Positions 9,297 through 17,193 are shown, counted from the first letter of the stretch. The stretch: 38,009 nucleotides of DNA from Chromatiales bacterium (GCA_020445605.1 JAGRGH010000001.1:1-38009); one strand, 5' to 3'. Notes: generated by a model from the sequence alone, not told the origin. Program-made: numbers and translations.

Positions 9297-9559
9297 GCGA
9301 CTCGATTTTCCTGGTGTTTCTCAGTCCAGGCGATCACTTCCTTGGCCTTCCACAAGGGTTGCCCGCGGCGTTTACTGCCGGCGACTGGCAACCTGATGGC
9401 CTGGGGAAACCCGGGGAGAGCAGTGATGCGGTCACGAACGACCGCTTCGGAGCGCTTCAAATAAGCGGCGATCTCTTTCACCGTCCATAAGTCCACCGTA
9501 ATCGGGATACGCGGGGAAAGGTTGTTGATCGCATCCAGTAGTATTTCAATCTGATTCAT
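9293..9559 (-). CDS. Small HTH (excisionase/AlpA-like) protein
   Basis: An 88-aa protein with a helix-turn-helix of the excisionase/HTH_17 kind: LWTVKEIAAYLKRSEAVVRD (residues about 24-43), then a wing-like segment PGFPQAIRLP, a basic turn (GSKRRGQPLWK) and the KEVIAWTE helix usual at the end of this domain. Such proteins bend DNA for excision or regulate island genes. It is transcribed away from ParB and convergently to the integrase stump. It may be the element's recombination directionality factor, but that is inference. Confidence 0.7.
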   Translation of the reverse strand: MNQIEILLDAINNLSPRIPITVDLWTVKEIAAYLKRSEAVVRDRITALPGFPQAIRLPVAGSKRRGQPLWKAKEVIAWTEKHQENRVA

Positions 9560-9958
9560 ACTTGTTCCATGGCGTCATCGTTTTCGATGCAATGATTGTA
9601 TTGGCTTGGTCACAAGGGAATTAGGTCGAAACCCCGGATCCAGCAGCGGCTTTTCCGCGTATTTTTCGGTACGAGCCGTCCTTCCAACCGTCTAGTTCAC
9701 ACATACCGCTCGCAGCGTTACTAATAAAGCAGGAAAGCGACTCTAGAGGGGCGTGCTTTCGGAGACGTTTATTTTTGTCCAAGCCACTAACATCCGCAGG
9801 GAAGAAATTCATGAAGGAGAAAGTGGTGAAAATCGAACTGTGCAGTGGCAACCAACCGTATTTGAATCATGTTTGCGACATCGCATGTAAAGATCCCACT
9901 ATCGCGTCGCTTGCGCGGGGAATGCTATCCAATCTGGCTTTCCTATAGGGTACCGCCA
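9560..9958. other. Divergent intergenic region before parB
   Basis: About 400 bases between the HTH gene (minus strand) and the ParB gene (plus strand), expected to carry both promoters. A 76-codon open frame on the minus strand (9621-9851) has no protein-like pattern and is left out. I see no clear -35/-10 pair. In intact PFGI-1-class elements a ParA or DnaB gene is expected upstream of ParB, and none is here. Confidence 0.4.
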
Positions 9959-11542
9959 ATGGCTAGCCAAGACTCTAGCGCCATGAAGGAACCGGGTACT
10001 CCTGACGCGGCCACGACGGTAAAGCTGGATGTGCGTCGTATCAAGTCCTATGAACGCAATCCGCGTCGCAGCAAGAATCCGGAATACGATCGCATCAAGG
10101 CCTCCATCCGTGCCAATGGCATGGATCAGCCCTTGGTGGTCACGTGTCGACCCGGCGAAACCGACCACGTCGTCGGCGCCGGCGGCAACACGCGACTGCA
10201 CATCCTGCAGGCGTTGTACCAGGAAACGGGCGACGAGCGATTCCTGTGGGTCGATTGCCTGTTCAAGCCGTGGCGTGAAGAGTCGGATGTGCTGCTGGCA
10301 CATTTAAGGGAAAACGATCTGCGCGGTGGACTGAGTTTCATCGACAAGGCGCAGGCCGTCTTCGAAGCCAAACAACTTCTCGAAGAGGAAATGGGCAACG
10401 ACAGCCTTTCGCAGCGACGCCTCGAGACGATACTTCGAGATCGCGGCTACAGCTTGAGTCACGGGCTGATCTCCCAGATGGGCTACGCTGTTCACACCTT
10501 GCTCCCGGTGATTCCCCAGTCGCTGAAGTCGGGTCTCGGCCGACCGCAGGTGGAGCGGATTCGCGCGCTGGAGAGGGCGGCGCGCGCCCTCTGGAAAAAG
10601 CGCAAGCTGGGTGATGACGAATCCTTCGATGCGGTGTTTAGCGCATTATGTGAACGATACGACGGTCCCGAGTGGGATCTCGAACTGTTACGCAATGCCA
10701 TTGAGATTGAGATTGCGGAAGAGCTCGAGGTGAGTATCCAGGCCATTCGCGTTGAACTGGACGCGCAGCTCTTAGGACGCGAGATCGAAACCCCAATCCT
10801 TGAGAACGACCATGATGCGGATACACCAGAAGAAAGAGCATCTTCTTCTAATGCCATTACGGCAAAAGTAAAAAGTGTTGCCGACGACAAGACGCCTGGT
10901 GACTCACGCGGTAACAACGCGGAGACGCAATCCAAGGGCAAAGTGTCTCCACCGCAACGACCATTGCTTGTCATCGCGCCCGATGCATCGGAGGAAAACT
11001 CAGAGGAGCTGCCGGATAACCCGATCGAGTCAGAGGCGGATTCTATCGAGAGTGCGATCACGCTCAGCCAACCCGGTGCCACGGACCTCAAATCATTGCG
11101 TGCTCGGGCCTGGACACTGGCCGCACGCCTTGCGCAGCGCAACGGCATCAGCGGCCTGGTCGCGCCGCTGTCCGGCAAGGGACTCGGGTTCATCCTCCGT
11201 GACGTACCGGATTCGTCGTTGGCCGATCAGTTGGACGCCGAAACGCTCGGACAGGTCTCCATGTTGTGGTGGCACCTGGCGGCTTGCGCGGAGATGACCG
11301 TGGCGCCACTGGATGCCGTCATCGCCACCTTGTCTGACGACTCGATCCTGCGCAAGGCGCTCGAGAACCAGGATGCCGGCCTGCTCTTCAACAGCGTCTG
11401 GACGCTGGATCCGGGGCATACCGGCTATCGGCTGTGGCGCCAACTCGGCGAGCAGGACTGGCAGGACCTGCTCAACCTGATGGACACCTACCGTCGCATT
11501 CACCGTTCGTCGGAAGCCTCGCAGGTCCGGCTCTGGGAGTAG
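9959..11542 (+). CDS. ICE ParB-family protein (PFGI-1 class)
   Basis: About 527 aa. The N-terminal ParB/Srx domain reads VKLDVRRIKSYERNPRR, then YDRIKASIRANGMDQPLVV and GAGGNTRLHILQAL, where GAGGNTR replaces the GERR box of classical ParB. An HTH region follows (SQRRLETILRDRGYSLSHGL), then an acidic linker (residues about 285-375) and a C-terminal domain specific to ICE ParB proteins. The family is a marker of PFGI-1/SPI-7-like ICEs, where it is linked to maintenance of the excised element. The start is uncertain: the frame opens at 9869, but ATG 9959 has AGGG upstream and begins close to the conserved domain. No ParA gene is adjacent. Confidence 0.85.
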   Translation: MASQDSSAMKEPGTPDAATTVKLDVRRIKSYERNPRRSKNPEYDRIKASIRANGMDQPLVVTCRPGETDHVVGAGGNTRLHILQALYQETGDERFLWVDCLFKPWREESDVLLAHLRENDLRGGLSFIDKAQAVFEAKQLLEEEMGNDSLSQRRLETILRDRGYSLSHGLISQMGYAVHTLLPVIPQSLKSGLGRPQVERIRALERAARALWKKRKLGDDESFDAVFSALCERYDGPEWDLELLRNAIEIEIAEELEVSIQAIRVELDAQLLGREIETPILENDHDADTPEERASSSNAITAKVKSVADDKTPGDSRGNNAETQSKGKVSPPQRPLLVIAPDASEENSEELPDNPIESEADSIESAITLSQPGATDLKSLRARAWTLAARLAQRNGISGLVAPLSGKGLGFILRDVPDSSLADQLDAETLGQVSMLWWHLAACAEMTVAPLDAVIATLSDDSILRKALENQDAGLLFNSVWTLDPGHTGYRLWRQLGEQDWQDLLNLMDTYRRIHRSSEASQVRLWE

Positions 11543-11547
11543 GCGCA

Positions 11548-12156
11548 ATGGACGGGACCAAGGAATCCGATTTGATCACGGCCGTGCTGATGTACGCGAT
11601 TCGTTGCCTGGCCGAAGGGGATCAAGCCGCGCTGCGCAACATGAACTTCGGCCCGCGCGAAATCGAGGCGTTGCGCGAGATGAACCTGGCCGATCTCTAT
11701 CGCGTCGAATCCTTGCGCGCCCATTGCCTGGATATCGTTCTCAATCGGGACGTGTACTGGCCGATGATCGAGCATCTGCGGCGTCAGCGCGAATCCGAGG
11801 AACTGCAACAAGTGCTCATCGCCGCCGACGCACCGTTGGAGATGATGCAAACGCTCTTCGGCTTGGGCTCCCGCGAATACACGCGCCTGCGCCGTATGCT
11901 CACCGTCGATCCCTCGGTCGGCCGGCCGGCGGAACCCGATGAAGCGAGCACGCACAAGCTCTGGAACGCCTGGGTCCAACGGGCGGAACACGAAGAAGAT
12001 GGTCCGCTCGCACCGAACGAGTATCTCGCCATCCACCGTGAAACCGGTATCTCGATGCGGGCCATATGGAACTTGACGCAACGCTGGAATCAATACGGTG
12101 ACTTGACGGGTCGAAGCAGTCACGACCCTGTGGAGCGAGCCTGTTCGGATGGATGA
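11548..12156 (+). CDS. DUF2857 family ICE protein
   Basis: A 202-aa protein of the DUF2857 family, found directly after ParB in PFGI-1/SPI-7-like elements. ATG 11548 has GGGAGTAGG just upstream and lies 5 bases after the ParB stop, so the genes are coupled. The protein is mostly helical. Its C-terminal half contains an HTH-like stretch (LAIHRETGISMRAIWNLTQR). A role in regulation or replication of the element is likely but unproven. Its end overlaps the next gene by 8 bases. Confidence 0.8.
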   Translation: MDGTKESDLITAVLMYAIRCLAEGDQAALRNMNFGPREIEALREMNLADLYRVESLRAHCLDIVLNRDVYWPMIEHLRRQRESEELQQVLIAADAPLEMMQTLFGLGSREYTRLRRMLTVDPSVGRPAEPDEASTHKLWNAWVQRAEHEEDGPLAPNEYLAIHRETGISMRAIWNLTQRWNQYGDLTGRSSHDPVERACSDG

Positions 12157-13408
12157 GGGTTCTCGCGGACTCCGGCCCGAGACCCACGCACTGGATGCAC
12201 TGATACAGGCGACCATCGAACGCGTACAACAGGAATCGGGTACCAAGCAGTCCGATACCATGCTGTTCATGGGCAACCGCCATCAGGCGTTCCCCACGCT
12301 GGTAGTGCAAGACCCCGTGCTCGAACCCGTGGACAAGTTGGTGTGGATGGTCATCATGCTGCAGGCCCAGGAGATCGGCGGCAGCACGGCGTTCCCCAGT
12401 TACGAGTATCTGGCCAAGAAAACCAACGTCTCCTCCACATCGACCATCTCCCGGGCTATCGCCATTCTGCGCGCCACCCGTTGGCTGACCTTGTGTGCGC
12501 GGCTGCGGGAGGCGAGCGGCCGCTTCCGCGGCAACGTCTATGCGTTGCACGATGAACCCTTGCCGTTGGTCGACGTCCTGCACCTGGACCCGGACTATAT
12601 GCAGTTCCTGCAGCAGTCGCTCGGGCATCATCATGCTCGGGTGCGCCTGGTCGCCAAGGGGGTGTTGGATACCATCGACGAGGACATCCAGGAGGGTCTC
12701 GATATCTGCGCCCAAGGCCATCCGCTCGAACGTCGCATGCAAGCGGCGGAGGCGATCCAGCAGGATTCACCGCGGCGTTATTTCGCATTCAGCGCAAAGG
12801 TGATGACCCGTCTGCGCAACGTGGTCGGGGAAGGCGGTACGGATCACCGGGACCAAAATTCAAAGGCGGATGAAACAGGGTTCCAAATTTCGAACCCACA
12901 AAATTCAAAGTCGAGTAGTTGTAGTAGTTATATAAATAAAACTACTACTACAGAACCCGCTGAAGAGAAAATAATTAGCGGCCACGCAGAGGGGGAGCCG
13001 TCCCTGATCTACCCCAAGCGTCTCTCTGACAACCAGCGCGAGCTCGCGGATCGTTATTTGAAATCCGTTTCCGAAACTGCACGTCAGCCCATCCTCGATG
13101 AGCTGGAAGGCCGGTTTCGTTCGGAACAGAAGGGCATGAAGCCGGTGTACGACGAAATGCGCTTCCTGCACTTCTTATGTCGCGCCGCGAACAAGGGTGA
13201 GTTCGTGCCGAACCTCGGCATCAAGGTGCATGACGAACGCATCGAGCGGGAGAAGGCGCGCTTGAGGTACCTGAAGCAACAGGAGCAAAGCCTGGCGGAA
13301 GTGAAGCGTCGCGATAGTTCCAGCGCCTCAGGTCAACAACAGCTCGCCGAGCTACGCAAATCGCTCAACCTGCCGGCGCGTCCACAGACCGACGACGAGT
13401 CGGACTGA
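12149..13408 (+). CDS. STY4528-family ICE replication-type protein
   Basis: A 419-aa protein that matches the STY4528 family of pathogenicity-island replication proteins. Residues about 55-130 hold a winged HTH: DKLVWMVIMLQAQEIGG, FPSYEYLAKKTNVSS, then TISRAIAILRATRWLTLCAR. This resembles the DNA-binding domains of replication initiators. A low-complexity Ser/Thr linker (about residues 248-272, SSSCSSYINKTTTTEP) separates it from a helical C-terminal domain. The linker is encoded by an AT-rich, trinucleotide-rich segment quite unlike the rest of the gene. It ends the ParB-DUF2857-STY4528 operon and is followed by the palindrome at 13426. Confidence 0.8.
   Translation: MDEGSRGLRPETHALDALIQATIERVQQESGTKQSDTMLFMGNRHQAFPTLVVQDPVLEPVDKLVWMVIMLQAQEIGGSTAFPSYEYLAKKTNVSSTSTISRAIAILRATRWLTLCARLREASGRFRGNVYALHDEPLPLVDVLHLDPDYMQFLQQSLGHHHARVRLVAKGVLDTIDEDIQEGLDICAQGHPLERRMQAAEAIQQDSPRRYFAFSAKVMTRLRNVVGEGGTDHRDQNSKADETGFQISNPQNSKSSSCSSYINKTTTTEPAEEKIISGHAEGEPSLIYPKRLSDNQRELADRYLKSVSETARQPILDELEGRFRSEQKGMKPVYDEMRFLHFLCRAANKGEFVPNLGIKVHDERIEREKARLRYLKQQEQSLAEVKRRDSSSASGQQQLAELRKSLNLPARPQTDDESD
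12921..12948 (+). repeat. AT-rich inverted repeat inside the STY4528-type gene
   Basis: GTAGTAGTT (12921-12929) and AACTACTAC (12940-12948) form a perfect 9-bp inverted repeat around a 10-base A+T loop. It lies inside the Ser/Thr linker coding region. A short direct repeat (CAAAATTCAAAG near 12855 and 12898) lies just upstream. It may only reflect Ser/Thr codon runs, or it may be a melting site or a hairpin in the mRNA. Confidence 0.6.
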
Positions 13409-13425
13409 CCGATACCCGAAATGCA

Positions 13426-13444
13426 GTGGTTACAGTGTAACCAC
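13426..13444. promoter_or_regulatory. 19-bp palindrome, copy 1 (operator candidate)
   Basis: GTGGTTACAGTGTAACCAC is a perfect 9+1+9 palindrome. It lies 17 bases after the STY4528-type gene and about 130 bases before the PFL_4669-type gene. The same sequence, with only the centre base changed, occurs at 20250-20268. It has no T run, so it does not look like a terminator. Confidence 0.7.
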
Positions 13445-13576
13445 TCTCAGCACTCTCTCCCCGGTTATTGTGTCTCGGCGTCAACCACGCCGAACCGTGC
13501 GGGAATAATTCCTTGTCGGCCGGCTCTCGTCATGGATTGATGGGCGACTCATTCACCAGGATGAAGGATATGCCAC

Positions 13577-14377
13577 ATGAGTTCCGGTAAGTCAGACCCA
13601 GAACAACAGAACCACCCGGAAGACGCGAGCGTCGATGCCGGGCCGGGTGCGCTGCGTGGGCAGGTGTGGCTGACGGTCCAGACCCGGCAGGCGCAACGGC
13701 TGATCCGGGGGCGCAACGGCAACGCCGATAAACCGGCGATCATCGGGCTAGTGGGATTTGCCGATCGGCTGCGTGTGATCTGGCAAGCGGCACGCAATGA
13801 CGATCCCTACGCCGATTGGTGGCTGGTCAAGGTGCACGAGGCGCTGGAACGGGTGCGTGACCTGATCAAGAACGACCAGGCGGCGTTAGACGCGCAGCTC
13901 GAACAGCTCACCGCCCTGGAAGTGGCCGTGGCGGAGTCGATGAAGCCATACCGGATCGCGCTCCAGTTCGCCAACCCATACGCCTATCGAGGCGCACAAC
14001 TGATCGCCGAGTACGACAGGTTTGTGCGCACGTTGTTGACCGCCCACCATGTGGGAGTGTTGACCGGGGCCGCGATGGAAGGCTCACTCAATGCGGGTGC
14101 GCGCAAGATCCGCGGCGCGTTCGCGGTACCGCAAGGTTATCACTTCCTCAACGTCGATCGCGCGGCACTCCAACAAGGCACCGCCAACGCGAGTCGCGCC
14201 AGCCAGCTCATGGGCGAAGTCCCGGAAGACGTATTGAACAGAGCACACCAGGCACCACTGGTACCCCGCAAAGTCCGATTCCCCGAAGAGGCGGCCAAGC
14301 ACATCCGTCTCAAGCCCGTTGATGCCGCACCAAGAGCGGGTATCGCCGTGGGAAACGACGACGAGGTTAGCACCTAG
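13577..14377 (+). CDS. ICE protein of the PFL_4669 family (TIGR03761)
   Basis: A 266-aa protein of the PFL_4669/TIGR03761 family, a marker of PFGI-1-class ICEs with unknown biochemical role. Visible family features include WLTVQTRQAQRLIRGR near residue 30, the Asp/Trp-rich DDPYADWWLVKVHE segment, a helical middle, and the aromatic FANPYAYRGAQLIAEYDRFV stretch. No signal peptide or membrane helix is seen, so it is cytoplasmic. The start has CAGGATGAAGGAT upstream and the spacing to the ATG is acceptable. It begins a new transcription unit after the palindrome at 13426 and precedes the ParR/ParM-like pair. Confidence 0.85.
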   Translation: MSSGKSDPEQQNHPEDASVDAGPGALRGQVWLTVQTRQAQRLIRGRNGNADKPAIIGLVGFADRLRVIWQAARNDDPYADWWLVKVHEALERVRDLIKNDQAALDAQLEQLTALEVAVAESMKPYRIALQFANPYAYRGAQLIAEYDRFVRTLLTAHHVGVLTGAAMEGSLNAGARKIRGAFAVPQGYHFLNVDRAALQQGTANASRASQLMGEVPEDVLNRAHQAPLVPRKVRFPEEAAKHIRLKPVDAAPRAGIAVGNDDEVST

Positions 14378-14452
14378 TTTTCGCTGGTATGCAACGCGTC
14401 GCCCGCCATACTACTGCGACGACATGGTTAATGCCGGTAGGGCCGAAGCCGT

Positions 14453-14833
14453 ATGACTAAGGCGACAGCAGGCAAACGTATCGCACTTCTGCTCGACCCG
14501 CGGGTGGCGTTTGAGGCCCTGATCCTGAACCGGCTGGAGCGAATTCCGGAAGTCCGGCGTCAAGAGTGGCTGCGCGGGCTCCTGGTGCAGGGCTTTCGCC
14601 AGGAATGCCAATCGTTGCGGGTGGTACAGGACGAGGTTGTTCCGCAACCGATGAGACCACCACAAGGCCAAGGCGTGTCAACGAGGCAACCGCGAACCGC
14701 GTTTGCCGCCTGGTTGGCGCAACCATCGGCTCCACGCGTCATCGAGACCGCGGCGACGCCGGCGGCGGTCGAAGTGAACACCGCAGCGGGTCAGGCTAAG
14801 CCCTTCGCCGGCTTGAGAAAGGTGATCGGTTGA
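14453..14833 (+). CDS. ParR/StbB-like partition adaptor
   Basis: A 126-aa protein directly before a ParM-like gene. The N-terminal 55 residues (RIALLLDPRVAFEALILNRL, then EVRRQEWLRGLLVQGF) resemble the ribbon-helix-helix part of StbB/ParR proteins: a short strand, an Asp-Pro turn, then two helices with Arg-rich ends. The rest is Pro/Ala/Thr-rich and looks disordered, up to a conserved-looking KPFAGLRKVIG tail. A short C-terminal motif of this kind contacts the filament in known ParR proteins. Function rests on the start pattern and gene order. It is small and fast-evolving, so the call is moderate. Confidence 0.6.
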   Translation: MTKATAGKRIALLLDPRVAFEALILNRLERIPEVRRQEWLRGLLVQGFRQECQSLRVVQDEVVPQPMRPPQGQGVSTRQPRTAFAAWLAQPSAPRVIETAATPAAVEVNTAAGQAKPFAGLRKVIG

Positions 14834-14872
14834 GGCTGGTTGCATAAAAGACGAGACAAGAACGGAGGAGAA

Positions 14873-15898
14873 ATGATGACAGAATCCAATACGGTGTCGC
14901 CCATCCAAGTCGGTCTCGATGACGGGTATGCCTTTACGAAGGTGGCCCTGCCGGATGGCAGGCTGATCGCCATTCCCTCGCGGGCCAGGGTCGGCAAGTC
15001 CGGCGTCACTTGGATCGATAACGGCCGGCAGCGCATCTTCGAGTACGAAACCGAAGGGGCGATGTATGCGGTGGGCGCCGTCGACGGTGCGCCCACGCAT
15101 TTCGAGGGCTATCCCACCTCGGGACTGAACCGCGTCATCGTACAGCATGCCCTCCAGGAAGCCGGGCTGTCCGGCCGCTCCATTCATGCGGTCTCCGGAC
15201 TCCCCGTCAGCGCCTTCTACAAGAAGAACGGTGAGCAGCGTCGCGACACCATCGAGAGGAAGCGCCTCAGCTTGAAGCAGGCGGTGCAACCGAAGTCGGA
15301 GCGGCTGCCGGCCGCGATCGCGTTCCACGAGGTGATCCCGGAGGCGCTGGCCGCGTGGTACGACTACGTCATCGTCACCCAAGCCAATGATGTCATTCTT
15401 GATGAAGCGCGCTTGTCGGTGCCGATCGCCATCGTGGACATCGGCGGGCGCACCACCGACTACGTGGTCGTGAAGGACCAGGGCGTCGTTCACGCATCGT
15501 CGGGTTCCTTACAGGGCGGCATGTTGGACGTGAAACAGCAGGTGGCCAACGGCATCCAGGAACGCTTCGACCTCGAGAACGTGGGCGAGCAGCTGGTGTC
15601 ATCGGCCGTCGAACGCGGCGTCGTACGTTTGCACGGCAAGGATCACGATGTCGCGGCACTGGTGGACGCCGCCAAGCGGGAGCTGGTGGAACGGCTCTAT
15701 GCCGAGAGCCGTCGCCAACTCGGGCTGGGCGTGGAACTGGACCGGATAGTGTTCGTCGGCGGTGGCACCGTTGCCTTGGTGGAACATATCGCCGATTGGT
15801 TTCCCAACCAGGCCATCGCCGAACACCCGGCCTTCGCCAACGCGCGCGGGATGTTGAAGTATCTGCAATACGTCTGTGAAGAGTCGGACGTTGCCTGA
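14873..15898 (+). CDS. ParM/StbA-family actin-like segregation ATPase
   Basis: About 341 aa, the normal ParM length. Actin-fold nucleotide motifs are visible: phosphate-1 (VGLDDGYAFTKVALPDG) near the start, phosphate-2 (IAIVDIGGRTTDYVVV) near residue 185, and the adenosine motif (RIVFVGGGTVALVEHI) near 290. ATG 14873 is chosen because GGAGGAG ends 2 bases upstream. ATG 14876 is also possible and has better spacing. A TTG at 14840 opens the frame but lies upstream of that SD. ParM filaments push plasmid copies apart when capped by ParR. In an ICE this would act on the excised, replicating form. Confidence 0.85.
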   Translation: MMTESNTVSPIQVGLDDGYAFTKVALPDGRLIAIPSRARVGKSGVTWIDNGRQRIFEYETEGAMYAVGAVDGAPTHFEGYPTSGLNRVIVQHALQEAGLSGRSIHAVSGLPVSAFYKKNGEQRRDTIERKRLSLKQAVQPKSERLPAAIAFHEVIPEALAAWYDYVIVTQANDVILDEARLSVPIAIVDIGGRTTDYVVVKDQGVVHASSGSLQGGMLDVKQQVANGIQERFDLENVGEQLVSSAVERGVVRLHGKDHDVAALVDAAKRELVERLYAESRRQLGLGVELDRIVFVGGGTVALVEHIADWFPNQAIAEHPAFANARGMLKYLQYVCEESDVA

Positions 15899-15910
15899 CC
15901 GGTTTTATAC

Positions 15911-15981
15911 GTGGTCACTGCGGTCTCAGTGACAAACAAGGCGCCTTAGGATCGTGCAACAGGCGCCGTGGCGAAAGCCTC
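15911..15981 (+). ncRNA. Structured leader RNA, copy A (DUF3577-type motif)
   Basis: Three stems lie between the ParM-like gene and the DUF3577 gene. P1: TCACTG (15915-15920) pairs with CAGTGA (15927-15932). The linker CAAACAA follows (15933-15939). P2: GGCGCC (15940-15945) pairs with GGCGCC (15962-15967) around a 16-base loop containing GGATCGTGCAAC. P3: GGC-GAAA-GCC (15970-15979). The same order, spacing and loop core recur at 20685. I recall that a DUF3577 RNA motif has been described computationally upstream of DUF3577 genes, and this position fits, but I cannot align it here. Confidence 0.7.
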
Positions 15982-15994
15982 GGTCGAGCTTCAA

Positions 15995-16018
15995 GGAAAC
16001 ACAATCGTTTCCGTTTTT
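15995..16018 (+). terminator. Terminator-like hairpin in the DUF3577 leader (attenuator candidate)
   Basis: GGAAAC (15995-16000) pairs with GTTTCC (16007-16012) around ACAATC and is followed by GTTTTT (16013-16018). It is a short intrinsic-terminator shape. It lies after the three-stem RNA and about 78 bases before the DUF3577 start, so readthrough control is possible. Confidence 0.5.
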
Positions 16019-16023
16019 CACCA

Positions 16024-16053
16024 ACCCTGCCGGGTAAGCCTTCCCGCCAGGGT
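16024..16053 (+). promoter_or_regulatory. Leader hairpin upstream of the DUF3577 gene
   Basis: ACCCTG, a C mismatch and CGGG (16024-16034) pair with CCCG, a C mismatch and CAGGGT (16043-16053) around an 8-base loop. It is the first of a series of hairpins placed before each of the next genes. Confidence 0.5.
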
Positions 16054-16095
16054 CGCGCTTGCTCCGGATGAAACCAACCTGAAGGAGTAAGCGCT

Positions 16096-16500
16096 ATGTC
16101 CAACAACGAAAGTACCAAGTATTTCGATCTTCACACCAACGGCATCGGTTATCTCAACCGTGTCCGGGAAGTGTCACCGGAAGAGGGGACCCCCTTTCTG
16201 AGTGTCACCATCGCTGCCCTTCGCGGCAGTGTCGACGACGTCCAGTACACGCATTTCGAGTGTCCCGTGTCCGGCAAGAAGGCGCAGGAAGTCGTGCGCC
16301 AACTCAAATCGGCCGTGGAGGGCAAGTTGAAGGTGCTCATCGGATTCACGCTCAGTGATCTGTATGCGGAGCCCTTCACCTTCAAGAACGGTGACAAGGC
16401 CGGCGAGACCGGTGTCAGCCTGAAGGCCCGACTGCTTCGCGTGTCATGGGCCAAGGTCGACGGCCAGCCGTTCTTCACGGAGCAAGAGAGCGCTGCGTAA
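16096..16500 (+). CDS. DUF3577/STY4534-family ICE replication-associated protein
   Basis: A 134-aa protein of the DUF3577 (STY4534) family. It shows the pattern YFDLHTNGIGYLNRVREV near the start, then strands (PFLSVTIAALRGSVDDVQY, THFECPVSG, LKVLIGFTLSDLYAEPF), an all-beta order that resembles small OB-fold/SSB-like proteins. It is usually found near single-strand binding and topoisomerase genes in PFGI-1-like elements. Neither of those is nearby here. GAAGGAG sits 9 bases before the ATG. It is preceded by the three-stem RNA and the terminator-like hairpin, so expression may be controlled by attenuation. Confidence 0.85.
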   Translation: MSNNESTKYFDLHTNGIGYLNRVREVSPEEGTPFLSVTIAALRGSVDDVQYTHFECPVSGKKAQEVVRQLKSAVEGKLKVLIGFTLSDLYAEPFTFKNGDKAGETGVSLKARLLRVSWAKVDGQPFFTEQESAA

Positions 16501-16510
16501 ATCAACATCC

Positions 16511-16535
16511 GGCCGGGTAACTGAGTTACCCGGCC
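16511..16535 (+). terminator. Strong hairpin after the DUF3577 gene
   Basis: GGCCGGGTAAC (16511-16521) and GTTACCCGGCC (16525-16535) form a perfect 11-bp stem with a TGA loop, 10 bases after the stop. There is no T run, so it may be an RNA stabiliser or a Rho-dependent or partial terminator. A second hairpin (GGGGGAT, C, ATCCCCC at 16551-16565) follows before the RadC-like gene. Confidence 0.55.
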
Positions 16536-16604
16536 ACCTTTCAACCCATCGGGGGATCATCCCCCCGCGGGTCTGGTCTCCCGGTCTATTCGAGGAGATC
16601 AGTC

Positions 16605-17096
16605 ATGAAGAACACGGACGACCGGTTCGCCGGTCTGAAGCCGTCGGAGCTCAACGACGTGGAGAAGCAATCAGTGATGATGTTGGCGATGAAGGTGTTG
16701 GCGATCAAGCATCGCGCCGGGAGAACCTTGAGCAGTCCAGTCGAGACACGAGATTTTCTGCGTCTGCGCCTGGCCGACTACCGCAACGAGGTATTCGGAT
16801 GTCTGTTTCTGGATAACCGGCATCGGATCATTGCTGTGCGTGAGTTGTTTCAGGGCACCATCGACGGTGCTTCGGTTCATCCGCGCGTCGTCGTGCAACA
16901 CGCCATGGAGGTGAACGCGGCCGCCATGGTCTTTTTCCACAATCACCCCTCCGGAGTCGCGGAGCCCAGCCGTGCGGATGAAATGCTCACCCGCCGGCTG
17001 AAAGAGGCGCTGGCACTGGTCGATGTGCGCGTGCTCGACCACTTCGTGGTGTCGGCGGGTGACAGCGTGTCTTTCGCGGAACGTGGCTTGCTCTGA
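16605..17096 (+). CDS. RadC-like JAB-domain protein
   Basis: A 163-aa protein made almost only of the RadC/JAB (MPN+) domain. The metal-binding motif is complete: HNHPSG at about residues 112-117, followed by S122 and D125, with a Glu in the AVRELFQGTIDGASVHPRVV segment. Chromosomal RadC proteins have an extra N-terminal helix-hairpin-helix part. Here only about 40 residues precede the domain, as is typical for versions carried on mobile elements. The molecular role of RadC is unsettled despite its name. It starts 104 bases after the DUF3577 stop, with GAGGAGATC upstream. Confidence 0.88.
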   Translation: MKNTDDRFAGLKPSELNDVEKQSVMMLAMKVLAIKHRAGRTLSSPVETRDFLRLRLADYRNEVFGCLFLDNRHRIIAVRELFQGTIDGASVHPRVVVQHAMEVNAAAMVFFHNHPSGVAEPSRADEMLTRRLKEALALVDVRVLDHFVVSAGDSVSFAERGLL

Positions 17097-17120
17097 CATT
17101 CGTAATTTTTCACAACCCCA

Positions 17121-17146
17121 GCCGGGAAAGCTTCCTCTTTCCCGGC
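17121..17146 (+). terminator. Hairpin between the RadC-like and DUF6573 genes
   Basis: GCCGGGAAAG (17121-17130) pairs perfectly with CTTTCCCGGC (17137-17146) around CTTCCT. The next bases contain a strong SD (AAGGAGGTG, 17151-17159) flanked by CCGGG and CCCGG, so that SD may itself lie in a hairpin loop. Confidence 0.55.
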
Positions 17147-17193
17147 CGGGAAGGAGGTGTGACCCGGTGTTAATTCCAAACAGGAGGAACACC

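Noticed and set aside
9621-9851. 76-codon minus-strand open frame before parB
   Set aside because: No recognisable protein pattern and no SD; most likely a chance frame in regulatory DNA.
9843-9856. CAGTGGCAACCAAC, similar to the right arm and linker of RNA copy B
   Set aside because: The left arm CCACTG is absent at the needed distance and no P2 follows.
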